This document shows, piece by piece, positions 33,278-41,339 of a stretch of DNA of 64,000 bases. The stretch comes from Lewinellaceae bacterium (lineage in GTDB: Bacteria > Bacteroidota > Bacteroidia > Chitinophagales > Saprospiraceae). The position numbers were made by a program, and so were the translations under genes. Within the stretch, counting starts at the first letter, position 1, and every line of letters starts with the position of its first letter. The notes beneath the pieces are model-generated. The model was not told the origin of the DNA. It saw nothing but the letters and a program-made list of their open reading frames with translations, and ran no database searches. The stretch spans positions 51,256 to 115,255 of the forward strand of contig JACJYE010000016.1 of NCBI GenBank assembly GCA_020636255.1, read 5' to 3'.

Positions 33278-33383
33278 CGGCCTGTATCCCGCAGGCGGCT
33301 ATGCGGGGCCCATTGCATGAGCAAGGGCGCTTTGACAGCCCTTCTCAGGGAACTGCAGGGCCGCGGGAATAATGTTAAATGTG

Positions 33384-33414
33384 AAAAAGGGGCTGCCACC
33401 GGTAGCCCCTTTTT
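33384..33414 (+). terminator. Rho-independent terminator
   Basis: AAAAAGGGGCT - gccaccggt - AGCCCCTTTTT, a perfect stem followed by a T tract, 107 bp after the 33277 stop. It lies upstream of the next start at 33443 and argues against the in-frame ATG at 33317. Confidence 0.8.
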
Positions 33415-33442
33415 CGTCCTATTTTTCTCACTCCAAAAAACG

Positions 33443-34411
33443 ATGAAGATCATGATAGAAAAGGCCATAACCGAAGCCATAGAGCGCCGTGTCCCGGCAG
33501 GCCCATCATTCGGAGCCTATACGGATGTGGAGCAGGATAAATATTATGCCTATTATATCGGTAAGCAGGGGCGCCTGCTCTTGCTCAGTAAACCATATTC
33601 CGCAGAGCGATATGCGGATTCGGCCCTGCAACGTTTCAAAGCGCGCAGGTTCAACGCTACGGTTTGTGAAGACGATAGCGGCTGGTTTCTGGAAGTCAGG
33701 ACGGAGGGCGGCAAATTATTCGCCACCAGCCCTCGTTTTGAAACGGAAAATGAGGCGACCCTGGTAATGGAAGAGGCCCAGGCCGGGGAAGCTGGATCAG
33801 CGCCTCAGGCTGAGCTTCCTAAAGCTGTGGAGGTTGCGCCCCGGAGCATACAGCCACCGGCAGACGGGGCAGGGCATTTGCCTCGTTACAGTTTCCGGCT
33901 CGACTTTTACAAAGCGGAGAAAGGCGCTCCGGCCCGTGGCCGGATAGCGTATTCGATCACACAGGAAAATGAGGCCTTTCAGGGGCTCGACATGGAGTTT
34001 ATCCGCTCCTTTGTATCCAGGCACCTGCAGGCGGGCGACAGGCCGAAAGCACAGAAGCTACAGGAGCAGGAAAATGATATGCGTATCCTGGTGAATGGCA
34101 AACCTGCTTTGTCGACTGTTCTGATGCCCAACCAGGACATCGAGGTGGAGCTGGTGCTGGACGTGCCTGAAGCGGAAACTTTCGATGTGTTTGTGTACGC
34201 CAAATCACTGGAAGGCCAGCAGCAGACGCTGGCTGGGCGAAAGCGGGGCAAAGGCGGGCCCGTGCGCCTCAATATCTTCCTTGACGGGTTACAGGGGGGG
34301 CTCTACCGCCTTACGGCCACAGTACACCTCACCCACGCCGATTCCAACCTGGCATTTTCCAGCCCTTTGTTCCACCTTCTGGCGGAGCCCGAGCCGGAAC
34401 CGGCAGGATAG
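33443..34411 (+). CDS. Protein with YegP/DUF1508-like repeats and a C-terminal Ig-like module
   Basis: 322 residues from the ATG at 33443, chosen because the longer reading from 33317 crosses a terminator. Residues ~15-110 look like two YegP/DUF1508 units (YYAYYIGKQGRLLLLSKPYS and GWFLEVRTEGGKLFATSPRF). A Pro/Ala/Glu-rich linker follows. The C-terminal ~110 residues form an Ig-like domain with IEVELVLDVPEAETFDVFVY and GGLYRLTATVHL, similar to the end of the 32846 product. No signal peptide. Role unknown. Its neighbours suggest an accessory unit with the BTAD regulator downstream. Confidence 0.55.
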   Translation: MKIMIEKAITEAIERRVPAGPSFGAYTDVEQDKYYAYYIGKQGRLLLLSKPYSAERYADSALQRFKARRFNATVCEDDSGWFLEVRTEGGKLFATSPRFETENEATLVMEEAQAGEAGSAPQAELPKAVEVAPRSIQPPADGAGHLPRYSFRLDFYKAEKGAPARGRIAYSITQENEAFQGLDMEFIRSFVSRHLQAGDRPKAQKLQEQENDMRILVNGKPALSTVLMPNQDIEVELVLDVPEAETFDVFVYAKSLEGQQQTLAGRKRGKGGPVRLNIFLDGLQGGLYRLTATVHLTHADSNLAFSSPLFHLLAEPEPEPAG

Positions 34412-34429
34412 AAAAGTGGCGAAACCGGA

Positions 34430-34482
34430 GGGAAAAGCATGCTTTACCTATTTCCGGGTATTGATGGGGGCGTGCTTTTCCC
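34430..34482. terminator. Bidirectional hairpin between convergent genes
   Basis: GGGAAAAGCATGC (34430-34442) and GCGTGCTTTTCCC (34470-34482) pair over 13 bp with one mismatch and a 27-nt loop. It sits between the 3' ends of the 33443 and 34502 genes and may serve both. Confidence 0.45.
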
Positions 34483-34501
34483 GCAATTTACGCCTGGAAT
34501 A

Positions 34502-34768
34502 TTAATTGCTGTTTTCCACTTGGGGGTGTTCCATCAGTGGGGCGTGCAGGGCGGAATGCAACGCTTTGCTATCCCCCTGGTGGATTAGGGCGAGTTCACC
34601 CGTTTTCCAGTTCAGTTTGCGGGTAAACCCGCAGTCAGGGCAGGAAAAGTACAACCAGTCCTCTTCCTGCCAGCTTTGGCAATTGTGCCTTTCCAACCTT
34701 TCACCGGCCATTTCAAATTGCTTGCGCATGATGGTCAATTTTTTGTCAGATACAGTTAACAGATCCAT
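34502..34768 (-). CDS. Small zinc-ribbon-like protein of unknown function
   Basis: 88 residues. A single CPDCG knuckle (SCPDCGFTRKLNWKTGELAL) plus an earlier NCQSW may form part of a metal site, but the usual second CxxC is missing. The N-terminal half is charged and helical. It was preferred over the overlapping plus-strand frame because of this motif and ordinary composition. Confidence 0.45.
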   Translation of the reverse strand: MDLLTVSDKKLTIMRKQFEMAGERLERHNCQSWQEEDWLYFSCPDCGFTRKLNWKTGELALIHQGDSKALHSALHAPLMEHPQVENSN

Positions 34769-34850
34769 TCATCCGGGCTTTAGGTGAACTGGGGGGTAAA
34801 GAAATTTTTTTTATATTTATAGCAAAGTTGCGAATTAAACCCTGAAAACC

Positions 34851-34931
34851 ATGAGAAACCATTCCCTTTCCTTTTTATTCCTCATTGTTATCCTGGCCAT
34901 TCGCCGTATACAAATGCCGATACGGGGATAA
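34851..34931 (+). pseudogene. Possible broken small exported-protein gene
   Basis: ATG at 34851 begins a clean signal-peptide-like stretch (MRNHSLSFLFLIVILA) and then stops after 26 codons. A one-base shift near 34900 opens a further 18 codons (SPYTNADTGIISISRVW). A TATATTTA box at 34812 could be its promoter. This is the only content seen in the 290-bp gap 34769-35060. Confidence 0.3.
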
Positions 34932-35060
34932 TTTCAATTTCCCGGGTTTGGTAACAGAACCCCGTATTCAGGTATTAAACGTATGAAGAGAGAAAAGTTT
35001 CACAGGCCCTGAGAATGAGCCCCCAGGCCTGTTTATCTAACCGCCAAAAAACCAACGAGC

Positions 35061-36290
35061 ATGCTATCCCCCCGAATTGTGCTCCTTATTGGCAGGGAAG
35101 GCGACGCATTGAAAGAGATCAGGCGGTCGCTTTCACCGGCGTACCAGGTAGTCGTTTTTGAAAAGCTCGAGAAAGAGGTCGCCTGGTTTAAGCCTATGGC
35201 TGTAGTCATCCATCACAACGGCGGGCCCCGTCAGGATGTGATCAACCGCCTGGCCCGCCTGCGCCAGTTCCAACCTGCTGTTCCTGCACTGATCTGTTCT
35301 TCTTGTTACGAACCCGGCCAATGGGACACCTTGCCCAGGGGTGTGAAGGGCTGGCTGAGCTGGCCGGAAGGCCAGGCACAGCTACAGGCCACCCTTAACC
35401 GGTGGCGCTCTCCGGGCGCCGGCCTGCTGCGGCGCCTGCAAAGTGTCTGGTCACATCTCGCCTTGCCCGTAAAAACGCGGGGCGGTAGTGCTGCCGCTTC
35501 TGAGCTTGCCACTACTACCGATAGCGGCCCGGGCAAGGCCGGCCTGGAAGCCCGTTTCTTCGGATGCTGGAGCCTGAAAGCCGGCGGCCACTGCCTGCCG
35601 TGGATGAGCAGCGAAATGAACCGGGCTATGCTGGCCTATATGATCTTTCACCACGACGAGCGCATCCTGCGCCGCAAGGTGATCGACGGCTTCTGGCCCG
35701 ACAGCTCCGAAGACTCGGCGCGCAACTGCCTCAATGTGGCCATCAGCAGCATACGCCGGTATCTGAAAGACAATATGGCCGAGGCGCCGGCCATTCACTT
35801 CCGCGAAAATGCTTATTCAGCGGCCCTCGGCCCTGCCCTCTATACGGATGTCCACGAATTCCTCCGGCTTTGGGGCCATGCTCAGGCCATGGAACGCGCC
35901 AACCGCCCCGATGAGGCGCTCAACGCCTACCGGCGCGCCGGGCAGCTGTACAAGGGAGAGTTCCTGGAATGCATTACCAGAGAGATCAGCTGGGTGGAGT
36001 CGATGCGCAGCAAGCTCAGGGAAGTTTACCTCGCCGTACTCGACCGCCTGGGCGAATTGCTCGTGGAGCGGGAGCTGTATCGCGAAGCGATCACCGCCTG
36101 CCAGCAGATGCTCGAGATCGACGATTGCATCGAACGGGCCCACAACCGCCTGATGGCCTGCTATTCGGCGATCCACAGCCGCGGGGCGGCCCTGCGCCAG
36201 TACCACCGGTGCTGTAAGGCTCTGGAATCGAAACTGGGCGCCCGCCCTTCCCGCGAAACGCAGGAATTGCTGGAAGAGATCCAGGGGTAG
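35061..36290 (+). CDS. BTAD/SARP-type transcriptional regulator with REC-like N-terminus
   Basis: 409 residues. Residues 1-115 look like a degenerate receiver fold (RIVLLIGREGDALKEIRRSL, then PMAVVIHHNG, PALICSS and KGWLSWPEG), but no clear phosphoacceptor Asp pocket is visible. Residues ~165-245 form an OmpR-type winged helix (ARFFGCWSLKAGGHCLPW and SARNCLNVAISSIRRYLKD). Residues ~255-405 are a bacterial transcriptional activation domain with TPR-like helices. This is the SARP/AfsR layout, common in actinobacteria and also seen in large Bacteroidota genomes. OmpR-type domains bind direct repeats spaced 11 bp, so the TTAAG array at 32640 is a candidate target. Confidence 0.8.
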   Translation: MLSPRIVLLIGREGDALKEIRRSLSPAYQVVVFEKLEKEVAWFKPMAVVIHHNGGPRQDVINRLARLRQFQPAVPALICSSCYEPGQWDTLPRGVKGWLSWPEGQAQLQATLNRWRSPGAGLLRRLQSVWSHLALPVKTRGGSAAASELATTTDSGPGKAGLEARFFGCWSLKAGGHCLPWMSSEMNRAMLAYMIFHHDERILRRKVIDGFWPDSSEDSARNCLNVAISSIRRYLKDNMAEAPAIHFRENAYSAALGPALYTDVHEFLRLWGHAQAMERANRPDEALNAYRRAGQLYKGEFLECITREISWVESMRSKLREVYLAVLDRLGELLVERELYREAITACQQMLEIDDCIERAHNRLMACYSAIHSRGAALRQYHRCCKALESKLGARPSRETQELLEEIQG

Positions 36291-36320
36291 GGTAGCAAAT
36301 AAGGCGCAGTGTTTACGCGG

Positions 36321-36677
36321 TCATAAGAAAGGCGCCAGCCATCTTTGGAGGAAATTGCCGCTCCCTTTGCGCGATTGGATGTGCAGCCCCCGGATGGTCG
36401 TTTTTTCACCCAGGCTTATCCAGGCATTGTAATCGCCGGAAGGAATATTGCCTAAAGACAGGCAGACTTCGTTCTCGCCGGCAGGGAGTTGGAACTTTTC
36501 GTGCTTGAAAGGGCGCCCGAGCTTGTCGAGCACGTCAATGGTAAGCATACTTGGCTGCGGGGAGTAGCAGTTCAGGGTAGCTTTCTCTTGATGTTGTTTG
36601 GAAATAAGTAGTTTTCCAATGGTTGCCTCTGACATGTTTATTTCGGGATTGTTTGGGATTAAGTTTACCAGGGCCAT
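36321..36677 (-). CDS. Small beta-sandwich protein resembling a T9SS C-terminal domain
   Basis: 118 residues from the ATG at 36677 (an ATG at 36635 is also possible). The body follows the type A sorting-domain pattern: LNCYSPQPSMLTIDVLDKLG, FQLPAGENEVCLSLGNIPSG, DYNAWISLGEKTTIRGLHIQ. It lacks a signal peptide and cargo domain and has a 15-residue tail, so it is not ordinary T9SS cargo. It may be a stand-alone beta-sandwich of the same fold. Confidence 0.45.
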   Translation of the reverse strand: MALVNLIPNNPEINMSEATIGKLLISKQHQEKATLNCYSPQPSMLTIDVLDKLGRPFKHEKFQLPAGENEVCLSLGNIPSGDYNAWISLGEKTTIRGLHIQSRKGSGNFLQRWLAPFL

Positions 36678-36795
36678 AAAGGTTTCTGTCAACAGGGCAT
36701 CTGTATAATACAAATTTAAGACGCAGCGCTCAAAGGAAGGTAACTTTTACCGGGAAATATTCTGTATGCCTGCACGGCATTGTTTTGATGCCCGT

Positions 36796-37485
36796 CTAGG
36801 ATGTGGCTTCCAGCATTTTCCGGATATCGGCATTGTGGCCGAACAGCACCAGGGTGTCTTCCGCTTCCAGCATTGTATCGGGGCGTACGACGCCTACTAC
36901 TTCATTGCGCTCCACGGTGGTGCCGAGAATGCTGCGGCGGCGGGCCTTTTTCAGGATGGTGACGATCGTGACGCCCCATTTACCACGTAGGTCGGCTTCT
37001 TCTACGCTTTTCCCCTGTAACTGTGCAGGGGCCTTTACCTCGACGATCTCGAACTTGTTGTCGAGCACCAGCGTCTTCAAAGCGCCGTCGACGATGAGGC
37101 GGTTGGCAAGCTGGTCGGCGAATTCCGCTTCGGGGTGGATGATGTCCTTGATCCCCATAGCTTCCAGGATGGTATGGTGGATGGGTGAAATGGCCCTGCT
37201 GATGATCTTGTTCTTACAGTATTTTTTAACGAGGGCCGTAGTAGTTACCGATGCCCCGATGTCTTCTCCGATGCTGATGATCACTACATCCGTATCGGCC
37301 AGCGGCAGCCGCTGTACGGCGAGCTCGTCGGTAGAGTCCATGCAGATGGTGTGTGTCAGTTTGTCCTGGAAGAAATTGACAATGGCCAGGCTGCTGTCGA
37401 CGCCGATCACCTCGTGGCCGTCTTCAACGAGGCGGAGCCCTAGGGTGGAACCGAAATTGCCGAGCCCGATGATGATGAATTTCAT
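36796..37485 (-). CDS. Potassium uptake regulatory subunit KtrA/TrkA (RCK protein)
   Basis: 229 residues. The RCK_N Rossmann domain starts FIIIGLGNFGSTLGLRLVEDGHEVIGVDSS, then TDVVIISIGED. The RCK_C domain covers ~150-225 (FEIVEVKAPAQLQGKSVEEADLR). It is a single-unit KtrA-type gating protein that binds nucleotides and opens the KtrB channel. It begins 7 bp after the membrane subunit gene, so the two form an operon. Confidence 0.92.
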   Translation of the reverse strand: MKFIIIGLGNFGSTLGLRLVEDGHEVIGVDSSLAIVNFFQDKLTHTICMDSTDELAVQRLPLADTDVVIISIGEDIGASVTTTALVKKYCKNKIISRAISPIHHTILEAMGIKDIIHPEAEFADQLANRLIVDGALKTLVLDNKFEIVEVKAPAQLQGKSVEEADLRGKWGVTIVTILKKARRRSILGTTVERNEVVGVVRPDTMLEAEDTLVLFGHNADIRKMLEATS

Positions 37486-37492
37486 AATGGAT

Positions 37493-39244
37493 CTAGTTTA
37501 TAAAGATATCCTCTTCAGGGTATTGTATCGGGGCATAGCGGTATGGGGCAAACTGCCTGGCAATACCGGTCAGGATAGTCAGGAAATTTACTCTTCCTAC
37601 AAACATCGTGACTGCCAGCACCAGCTTGCTGCTGTCGCTCAGGCTGCTTGTAATGCCCATGCTGAGGCCGACGGTGCCATAGGCTGAAAAACACTCGAAG
37701 GCGATGGGAAGCAGGCCCAGCTTGCCGTCGATGGCCATGAGCAGGAAGGTGGACAGGCCGATGGCGATCAGCGACAGCAGCAGGATGGACGTCGCTCGCT
37801 GCAATGCCCGCTGCGGCACTTGTTTCCAGCCCAGCACCACGCGGTCGTAGCCCAGTACCTGCTGGTAGACCGTCATGGTGGCTACGGCAAAGGTCGTCGT
37901 TTTTATGCCCCCGCCGGTAGAGCCCGGCGATGCGCCGATCCACATCAGCAGGAGGTAGATCATCAGGGTAGGCAGGGCCATGGAAGCGATATCGACGGTG
38001 TTGAAGCCTGCAGTACGCGGCGTAACCGCCCCGAAGAAGGCCGTGGCGAGTTTGCCCCATCCGTGGTGTTCCGCCAGGCTGTTGTTTTGTTCGAAAAATA
38101 AGTATGCAGCCGTTCCGGTGGCCAGCAGGATCAGCGTGGTGATCGTGACCAGCTTGGTATTCGCATTGATGACAGGCCTGTGGTATGTACGGTCCTGCTG
38201 CCGCCTGACGATGCGGCGGAAATGGTGGCGCAGGCTTTTTTTCAGGTATTGATAGTAATTGATAAAAACGTTATAGCCGATACCGCCGAAAATGATCAGC
38301 ATGGCCAGCACCAGCTGAAGGGGATAGTTGAAACGGTAGGAGCTGTCGTAAAAAGAACTGGACAAGGTGGAAAACCCGGCATTACAGAATGCGGAGACCG
38401 AGTGAAAAAGGGCGAAGAACACCCGCCCGGTAGAAGGCACGTGTTCGGGGGCCAGGAACTGGTAGATGACGACGGCGCCAACCAGTTCGATAAGAAAAGT
38501 GAATACGATGATCTTGATGAGGATGCTGAAGGTGTCGCCCAGGTCGTTCGCGTTGATCATGTCCTTCAGCATCAGCCGGTTGCGATAAGACCCATAACCG
38601 CGAAAGAACAGGCCGAACAGGTTGGTGAAGGTCAGGATGCCCAACCCACCCATCTGGATGAGGGTCAGGATGACGGCCTGCCCGAACAAGGTGAAATCCT
38701 TGCCCGTATCGAGCACCGTCAGGCCGGTCACACATACGGCGCTGGTAGAGGTGAACAGGGCGTCGGTAAAGGATATGCCGTTAACGGTGGCCAGCGGCAG
38801 CATCAGCATCGCAGTGCCCAGGCTGATGAGGAAAAAGAAACTCAGCACGAAGGCCAGGGCGGGGTGGAGGGTCTGCTTTTCAATGGAATAGATCCGCTCC
38901 GAGATATCGAGGATGGTCAGGAATAGTACGAGAAAGGCAGTGGGCTCATCGAGGTTGCGCTGAAAGAGCGTGAACTCCAGCAGGTTCATCGCGGCCAGGA
39001 TGACCAGAAAGCCGGAAATGCTGAGCACGATATACCTGCTCAGGCGAACGGCCCGGCTCTTGCTTCTGAAGCAAAGCCGGAACATGCGCGCAAAAAACAG
39101 CAGCCCGAAAGCGAGGTATATAGAGTCCGTTATCGTCTGATGCCAATAGTTATTCCGGAAGCCAAAGTCGAACGCTAATGCCCCGATGGCCACCAGGCTG
39201 GCGATAAACAGAACACGGTCGTTGAATATTCCCCGGAATTTCAT
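37493..39244 (-). CDS. Ktr/Trk-type potassium transporter membrane subunit
   Basis: 583 residues. The four P-loop filter segments are visible: SAVCVTGLTVLDTG, SAFCNAGFSTL, VTPRTAGFNTVDI and SAYGTVGLSMGI, each with its filter glycine. It has ~120 extra N-terminal residues with further hydrophobic segments compared with a minimal KtrB. It forms the K+ (or Na+-coupled K+) uptake system with the RCK subunit just downstream. A TATCTTTC box at 39250-39257 ends 5 nt before the ATG, again a nearly leaderless layout. Confidence 0.93.
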   Translation of the reverse strand: MKFRGIFNDRVLFIASLVAIGALAFDFGFRNNYWHQTITDSIYLAFGLLFFARMFRLCFRSKSRAVRLSRYIVLSISGFLVILAAMNLLEFTLFQRNLDEPTAFLVLFLTILDISERIYSIEKQTLHPALAFVLSFFFLISLGTAMLMLPLATVNGISFTDALFTSTSAVCVTGLTVLDTGKDFTLFGQAVILTLIQMGGLGILTFTNLFGLFFRGYGSYRNRLMLKDMINANDLGDTFSILIKIIVFTFLIELVGAVVIYQFLAPEHVPSTGRVFFALFHSVSAFCNAGFSTLSSSFYDSSYRFNYPLQLVLAMLIIFGGIGYNVFINYYQYLKKSLRHHFRRIVRRQQDRTYHRPVINANTKLVTITTLILLATGTAAYLFFEQNNSLAEHHGWGKLATAFFGAVTPRTAGFNTVDIASMALPTLMIYLLLMWIGASPGSTGGGIKTTTFAVATMTVYQQVLGYDRVVLGWKQVPQRALQRATSILLLSLIAIGLSTFLLMAIDGKLGLLPIAFECFSAYGTVGLSMGITSSLSDSSKLVLAVTMFVGRVNFLTILTGIARQFAPYRYAPIQYPEEDIFIN

Positions 39245-39307
39245 GGGGCGAAAGATACAGAGACGCGCTTAATTCTGCCATTTTTATTGACAGAAGCTTT
39301 GGTTTGA

Positions 39308-39325
39308 GGCCTCCAAACAAGCGCT
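39308..39325. repeat. End fragment of the AGAGCTTG hairpin family
   Basis: GGCCTCCAAACAAGCGCT, one base different from the 18-bp terminus of the 164-bp elements, in the gap between ktrB and the tRNA gene. Confidence 0.5.
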
Positions 39326-39345
39326 ACAGCTGTGCAGAAATAAAA

Positions 39346-39369
39346 AAGCCGGTTGTTTTCAACCGGCTT
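39346..39369 (-). terminator. Terminator of the tRNA-Leu gene
   Basis: AAGCCGGTT / AACCGGCTT stem with a 6-nt loop. On the minus strand it is followed by a T tract (GGCTTTTTTA), directly after the tRNA. Confidence 0.75.
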
Positions 39370-39374
39370 TCAGG

Positions 39375-39459
39375 TGCCCAGAACAGGATTCGAACCTGCA
39401 CATCCATAAGGACACTACCCCCTCAAAGTAGCGCGTCTACCAATTCCGCCATCTGGGCA
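39375..39459 (-). tRNA. tRNA-Leu (anticodon GAG)
   Basis: 85 nt on the minus strand with acceptor stem TGCCCAG/CTGGGCA, D-loop GGAATTGGTAGACG, anticodon stem-loop CTACT-TTGAGGG-GGTAG (anticodon GAG, reading CUC/CUU codons), a long class II variable arm and the T-loop GGTTCGAATCC. CCA is not encoded. Confidence 0.95.
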
Positions 39460-39580
39460 AATCGTAGTATGATAAGGCTTTTTCTATGATCCCAGCTGCC
39501 TGGGTTCTTGTATTACAAAGCCTGTTTTCAAAAAGTTTTGCAAAGATATAAGATTTAAAAAAACAAGTATGCCTTAGAGG

Positions 39581-40342
39581 CTATTTTTTTAAAGCGGTAT
39601 CCCGAAGCTGTTGCAGGAAGGGCGAAGCGAAGATGAAATTCTGCAGGATCTCGTTGTCGCTCTCCATCACTTCGTCACGGTCGCCGCGCCAGGCGATCTC
39701 GCCGTCGTACAAAAGAATGACGTTGTCGCCGATGCCCATCACCGAGTTCATATCGTGGGTGTTGACCACGGTAGTGATATTGTTCTCGATGGTGATGCTT
39801 CGGATGAGCTCGTCGATCAGGATGGCCGTTTTGGGGTCGAGCCCGGAGTTCGGCTCATCGCAGAACAGGTACTTTGGTTCCAGCACGATAGCCCGGGCAA
39901 TGCCCACCCGCTTTTGCATACCCCCGCTGATCTCCGATGGATATTTGCTGTTCACCTCGTGGAGGTTGACGCGCTCCAGGCAGTAGTTCACCCGGTCGAG
40001 CTTTTCCTTTCGGGTCATGGTAGTGAACATATCGAGGGGAAAACGGATGTTCTCTTCCACCGTCATGGAATCGAACAGGGCGGAAGCCTGGAAGAGCATA
40101 CCCACCTTCATACGTATCGTGCGCACCTGCCGCTTGTTCAGGTTGAAGAAGTCGACATCGTCATAGAATACCTGCCCTTTAGTAGGGGAAAGCAGCCCTA
40201 CCAGCAGTTTCAGCAGCACGGTTTTTCCGGCGCCGCTTCGCCCGATGATGAGGTTGGTCTTGCCGGGGTAAAACTCCGTCGTGATGCCCTTGAGCACCTC
40301 CTGCTCCCCAAAAGATTTGAATAGGTCTACTGCTTTGATCAT
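39581..40342 (-). CDS. ABC transporter ATPase, MlaF type
   Basis: 253 residues with Walker A GRSGAGKT, signature SGGMQKR, Walker B YLFCDEP and the H-loop NTHD. The pattern SGGMQKRVGIARAI and partnership with an MlaE permease 9 bp upstream place it in the phospholipid-retrograde transport family. It would power lipid movement between the inner and outer membranes. No MCE (MlaD) gene follows; the tRNA-Leu gene is next. Confidence 0.92.
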   Translation of the reverse strand: MIKAVDLFKSFGEQEVLKGITTEFYPGKTNLIIGRSGAGKTVLLKLLVGLLSPTKGQVFYDDVDFFNLNKRQVRTIRMKVGMLFQASALFDSMTVEENIRFPLDMFTTMTRKEKLDRVNYCLERVNLHEVNSKYPSEISGGMQKRVGIARAIVLEPKYLFCDEPNSGLDPKTAILIDELIRSITIENNITTVVNTHDMNSVMGIGDNVILLYDGEIAWRGDRDEVMESDNEILQNFIFASPFLQQLRDTALKK

Positions 40343-40351
40343 AATCTCAGA

Positions 40352-41107
40352 TTAACCCGTCAGCAATACGGCGATCACGTAGTCGGCCAGCAGGATGAGG
40401 ATGTCGCTAAAGACTACGGCGTTGGTACTGGCCTTGCCCAGCTCGATGCTGCCGCCCTCCACGTAATACCCCTGATAACTGGAAACGGAGGTGAGCAGAA
40501 TGGCAAAGACCACTGCTTTGACGAACATCATAAATACATTGTAGGGGACGAAAAACGCCCGGACGCCCTGTACGAATTCCGCATTCGACATCAGCCCTGT
40601 GGGTACGGAAGCTACATAACCACCCATGATGCTGATGAAAGCGGCAATGGCCACCAGCATAGGGATGACGACCACTGCGGCCAGCACCTTCGGCAGGATG
40701 AGGTACCCCGCTGTATTCACCCCCATGATCTCCATGGCGTCGATGTGCTCCTTCTGCCGCATCCCGCCGATCTCCGCCGCTATGTTGGACCCCACCTTGC
40801 CGGCGAGCACCAGGCAGGTGATCGTCGGCGCCAGTTCGATGATGGTACTGTCTCTTACGATGTATCCGATGTAGTAGGTAGGAACGAGGGTGCCGTCGAG
40901 CTGGTAGGCAAACTGAACGGCCGTTACGGCGCCTATGAATATAGAGATCAGGCCGACGATCACGAGCGACCCGATGCCGATGTCATTCATCTGCCGCATC
41001 GTCTCCTTGTAATACATCGACATCCGCTCCGGCTGGTACAGGGCCATCCGCATCATGATGAAATAGCGGCCGAGATGAAATAGAAAATTCTTCAGGAACA
41101 TAGGCAT
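40352..41107 (-). CDS. ABC transporter permease, MlaE/DUF140 type
   Basis: 251 residues (the ATG at 41101 is equally possible). MlaE hallmarks are PTITCLVLAGKVGSNIAAEI, MRQKEHIDAMEIMGVNTAGYLILP and a conserved set of five hydrophobic segments. It forms an operon with the ATPase gene. It serves maintenance of outer-membrane lipid asymmetry or related lipid transport. Confidence 0.92.
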   Translation of the reverse strand: MPMFLKNFLFHLGRYFIMMRMALYQPERMSMYYKETMRQMNDIGIGSLVIVGLISIFIGAVTAVQFAYQLDGTLVPTYYIGYIVRDSTIIELAPTITCLVLAGKVGSNIAAEIGGMRQKEHIDAMEIMGVNTAGYLILPKVLAAVVVIPMLVAIAAFISIMGGYVASVPTGLMSNAEFVQGVRAFFVPYNVFMMFVKAVVFAILLTSVSSYQGYYVEGGSIELGKASTNAVVFSDILILLADYVIAVLLTG

Positions 41108-41189
41108 TGGGTGGCCATAATGCCCGCCAGTTAAGTGCTTTCGCCTTCTCCCGGCCGGACTGCTGTCTTTGGCCCCTTTGTTGGATGGG

Positions 41190-41197
41190 CAAAAATA
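41190..41197 (-). promoter_or_regulatory. -7 element (TATTTTTG) for the MlaEF operon
   Basis: Exact TAnnTTTG, minus strand, about 83 bp before the permease start. Confidence 0.5.
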
Positions 41198-41289
41198 GGG
41201 AAATTCGCCAGCTACGCGGATAATTTTTCTGTCAAATTACTACATGCCTGAAAGCCAGGGGCTAACGAGGGGGGCGGGGTTGTGGTTAC

Positions 41290-41319
41290 AAGTCTCCCAC
41301 TCACCAAGTCTCCCACTCA
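41290..41319. repeat. Two-copy 16-bp tandem repeat
   Basis: AAGTCTCCCACTCA occurs at 41290 and 41306. This lies in the 232-bp gap 41108-41339, which otherwise holds only the MlaEF promoter. Confidence 0.6.
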
Positions 41320-41339
41320 TTCTGTATGGGCTACGAGCT

